Assembly (NCBI GenBank): GCA_902634325.1 | Contig: CACPJP010000003.1 | Span: 28,790 to 92,789, forward strand | Length of the DNA: 64,000 nt | Source of the DNA: an uncultured Pelagibacteraceae bacterium | Lineage (GTDB): Bacteria; Pseudomonadota; Alphaproteobacteria; Pelagibacterales; Pelagibacteraceae | Reading direction: 5' to 3' | Shown here: one piece after another, positions 61,870 to 64,000 of the stretch | Layout of the letters: every line of letters begins with the position of its first letter | Position numbering within the stretch: position 1 is the stretch's first letter | Program-made: the position numbers and the translations under genes | Notes under the pieces: model-generated | The model's database searches: none | Told to the model about the DNA's origin: nothing | What the model saw: only the letters and a program-made list of their open reading frames with translations

Positions 61870-61875
61870 ATTTAT

Positions 61876-62715
61876 ATGAGTGATTTCTTACCAGGTTTAT
61901 ATATTGTTTCAACTCCAATAGGCAATTTAGAGGATATTACATTAAGGGCTTTAAATGTATTAAAAAATTCAGATAGAATTCTTTGTGAGGACACAAGGAG
62001 GTCTTTAAAATTATTAAATCATTATGGAATAAAAAATAAATTAATATCAAACCATAAATTTAACGAAAAAAAGGTACTTAATTCTACTATTGAGTTAATA
62101 AAAAAGAAAAATATAGTTTCATTGATTTCAGATGCTGGGACACCAGTTTTGTCTGATCCAGGACTAGTTCTTGTAAAAGAGTGTATTAAAAAAAAAATTA
62201 GGATCTTTCCAATACCAGGAACATCAGCAATAACAACCGCAATGAGCGTTTCGGGGTTTGATGACAAATACCTTTTTTATGGATTTTTGCCAAAAAAAGA
62301 GAAGGAAGTAGAAAAAATAATTGGTGGATTACAAAATATTAATTTCAGCATTATTTTTTTTATTCCTGCTGTAAAAATTAATTTCTATATTAAATATTTT
62401 AAAAAATTTTTCAAAAGAAGAAAAATTTTTATTGCTAGAGAAATGACTAAAATACATGAAACTTTTTATAGAGATAATTTGGAAAGTTTTGATAGTTTTA
62501 AATCCAATCCAAAAGGTGAGCTGACAGTTATTTTATCAAAAAAAAATAATAAAGATTTTGAAAATATAGCCAAGAATTATGATCACCTAAAAGTTGAAAT
62601 AGCAAAATATTTAAAAAGATATAGCTTGAAAGATGTTGTAAAACTAGTATCAGAGAAAAATAATTTATCCAAAAAGAAAGTTTATGATTTATGTTTAAGT
62701 ATCAAAAAACAGTAA
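61876..62715 (+). CDS. rsmI: RsmI, 16S rRNA 2'-O-methyltransferase (C1402)
   Basis: A 279-aa methyltransferase. LYIVSTPIGNLEDITLRALNVLKNSDRILCEDTRRSLKLLNHYGI is the standard start, then VSLISDAGTPVLSDPGLVLVKECI and PIPGTSAITTAMSVSGFDDKYLFYGFLPKK. Six bp separate its ATG from that of the divergent LpoA-like gene. Overlaps the BON gene by 25 bp. Confidence 0.95.
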   Translation: MSDFLPGLYIVSTPIGNLEDITLRALNVLKNSDRILCEDTRRSLKLLNHYGIKNKLISNHKFNEKKVLNSTIELIKKKNIVSLISDAGTPVLSDPGLVLVKECIKKKIRIFPIPGTSAITTAMSVSGFDDKYLFYGFLPKKEKEVEKIIGGLQNINFSIIFFIPAVKINFYIKYFKKFFKRRKIFIAREMTKIHETFYRDNLESFDSFKSNPKGELTVILSKKNNKDFENIAKNYDHLKVEIAKYLKRYSLKDVVKLVSEKNNLSKKKVYDLCLSIKKQ

Positions 62716-63302
62716 AAAAATATTTACTTTTAGCTTTCATATTTTTTATTTTGAGTTCTTGCGTTGGTAGTTCTTCCGTTGGCATTTTTGGTTCGGGAGT
62801 TAGCGTGGCTTATGATCCTAGAACAGTGGGTATGCAGATTGACGATTCCATTATGCAAAAGAATTTAACTGCGAGACTAGCTTTACATGAAAAAAAGTAT
62901 TTAATTTACATAAGCACAAAAGTACTTGATGGGAATATCTTTTTATCTGGCAAGGTTGAAGAACCCGAAGAAAAGCTTAAGATTATTAAACTTGCTTGGG
63001 AAACAAAAGGGGTAAGATCAGTAAAAAGTGCTATAACAATTAAGGGAGAAACCAACTTTAAAAATTCTGCCAAGGATGCTCTTGTCACGACTCAGCTTAG
63101 AACAGCTTTAATTTTTAATAAGGATATTAAAGCTACAAATTACAATATTGATACAATTAATGGTAAAACTTATATTTTTGGAATTGCAATGACTCAAGAG
63201 GAAAAGAAAAAGGTTATTGAGGAAGCAAAAGAAATATATGGAGTTAAAGAAGTTGTACCGAGTATAATCTTGGTTGATGAGTTAAGTAGAAAGAAAAATT
63301 AA
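62691..63302 (+). CDS. BON-domain lipoprotein
   Basis: A 203-aa protein with a lipoprotein signal (YLLLAFIFFILSSCVGSS). Two BON domains follow: about residues 50-115 (DSIMQKNLTARLALH...VRSVKSAITI) and 125-195 (DALVTTQLRTALIF...VKEVVPSIIL). It resembles DolP/OsmY and would attach to the outer membrane from the periplasmic side. The start lies inside rsmI (25-bp overlap); no later start retains the signal. In other genomes yraN often lies between rsmI and this gene, but not here. Confidence 0.88.
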   Translation: MFKYQKTVKKYLLLAFIFFILSSCVGSSSVGIFGSGVSVAYDPRTVGMQIDDSIMQKNLTARLALHEKKYLIYISTKVLDGNIFLSGKVEEPEEKLKIIKLAWETKGVRSVKSAITIKGETNFKNSAKDALVTTQLRTALIFNKDIKATNYNIDTINGKTYIFGIAMTQEEKKKVIEEAKEIYGVKEVVPSIILVDELSRKKN

Positions 63303-64000
63303 TTACTTTTCTTATTTTTGTAGTCAATGACATTTGCTGAGTAAGCCGCAACAGATGCAAGGTTTAGTATGTCACTTGGAGATGATCTCAGAGGAGCAAT
63401 TTCTATTGGTAATCCTAATCCAATTAAAAGTGGACCAATTGTTTTTGCTCCACCAATAGTTTTCATCAGTTTAGTTGATATGGCCGCACTATGAAGAGCA
63501 GGCATTATCAAAATATTAGCATTACCTACTATTTTAGAAAATGGATATGTTTCTTTGTACTTGGGATTTAAAGCTACATCCGGCTGCATTTCACCATCAA
63601 AATCGAAATCTACATTTTTATCTTTTAAAATCTCAATAGCTTCCCTAACATGCTTTGTATTTCTGGACTTTGGTTTCCCAAATGTAGAGTGAGATAAAAA
63701 AGCTACCTTTGGTTCAAAACCAAATAATTTAGCAACTCTAACACTAGACATTGCGATTTTTGTTAATTTTTCTGCAGACGGAAAATCATTTACTTGTGTG
63801 TCAGCAATAAAGATAGTTTTTTTGGGTGTAATGAGCATGTTTAGACCAAACAAAATTTCACCAGGTCTAGCATCTACCACTTTTTTAAGACTTTCAATGG
63901 ATGCAGCATAATGCCTAATATTTCCTGTTACCATTGCATCCGCATCTCCACAATCAACCATAGAAGCACCCCAGATAATTCTATCATTTCTGATTAATCT
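63299..64000 (-). CDS. maeB: NADP-malic enzyme MaeB, C-terminal phosphotransacetylase-like part
   Basis: A 234-codon portion of a longer gene that begins beyond the window. The track starts at an internal Met (63961), but the frame is open to the edge (RLIRNDRIIWGAS before it). Blocks such as VDCGDADAMVTGNIRHYAASIESLKKVVDA, FLSHSTFGKPKS, DFDFDGEMQPDVALNP and KTIGPLLIGLGLPIEIAPLRSSPSDILNLASVAAY are those of the regulatory Pta-like domain of proteobacterial MaeB. Overlaps the BON gene end by 4 bp. Confidence 0.88.
   Translation of the reverse strand, partial: RLIRNDRIIWGASMVDCGDADAMVTGNIRHYAASIESLKKVVDARPGEILFGLNMLITPKKTIFIADTQVNDFPSAEKLTKIAMSSVRVAKLFGFEPKVAFLSHSTFGKPKSRNTKHVREAIEILKDKNVDFDFDGEMQPDVALNPKYKETYPFSKIVGNANILIMPALHSAAISTKLMKTIGGAKTIGPLLIGLGLPIEIAPLRSSPSDILNLASVAAYSANVIDYKNKKSN

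Noticed and set aside
1-64000. CRISPR arrays, insertion sequences, prophage or attachment sites
   Set aside because: No regularly spaced repeats, transposase, integrase or phage structural genes were seen; the tRNA-Gly has no duplicated 3' end nearby.

Overview
The window is a gene-dense, very AT-rich stretch of an alphaproteobacterial chromosome. Gene order, low GC, short intergenic gaps and many 1-8 bp overlaps between consecutive genes suggest a streamlined marine lineage of the SAR11 / Candidatus Pelagibacter type. This is an inference from synteny and composition, because no rRNA is present. No insertion sequence, prophage, CRISPR array or gene-free gap over 300 bp was seen.

Layout. 1-4.9 kb: folD (cut by the window edge), yggT, mscS, hemD and hemC on the minus strand, diverging from tsaD and an EVE-domain gene. 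4.9-12.2 kb: an acetate-type uptake and activation block: acetyl-CoA synthetase with an unusual poly-lysine head, a DUF4212 + SSS two-part symporter ending in a clear terminator, and a second SSS symporter behind a small membrane protein. 12.2-16.6 kb: rpe, a heparinase-like protein and purH, meeting phhB and tRNA-Gly. 16.6-19.5 kb: sulfotransferase, ubiH-like and hemE. 19.5-19.8 kb: an AT-rich hemE/ppsR gap that matches the position of the replication origin in Caulobacter and Rickettsia. 19.8-25.1 kb: ppsR-maf-aroE-coaE-dnaQ, then secB-like, fxsA, tim44-like and smr. 25.1-30 kb: hslUV diverging from hisB-hisA-hisF-hisE (no hisH) with a 44-aa ORF and a HIT gene. 30-36.6 kb: lolA and ftsK diverging from hemH, an alginate-lyase-like gene, hemJ and rho. 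36.6-40.2 kb: a small envelope-glycosylation-type insertion. 40.2-50.3 kb: mnmE-mnmG-rsmG-parA-parB, with two parS-like palindromes inside rsmG, meeting holA, lptE, leuS and a DUF3576 lipoprotein. 50.5-54 kb: a major porin and several tightly packed divergent pairs, ending with a 38-aa ArfA-like ribosome-rescue gene absent from the ORF track. 54-60.1 kb: adenosine-kinase-like, nth, dapB, dnaJ, dnaK and grpE. 60.1-64 kb: rdgB, an LpoA-like gene, rsmI, a BON lipoprotein and a maeB-type malic enzyme (cut by the window edge).

Functional themes. Five heme genes (hemC, hemD, hemE, hemH, hemJ) are spread over the window. Chromosome replication and segregation genes (dnaQ, holA, parAB, ftsK) flank the presumed origin and parS region. 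The most suggestive regulatory pattern is that many first genes of a transcription unit have their best -10 element only about 6-11 bp before the start codon, including sigma32-like promoters at dnaK, hslV and more weakly grpE, as expected for leaderless or near-leaderless mRNAs. In contrast, the porin and the DUF4212/SSS symporter have strong Shine-Dalgarno sequences.
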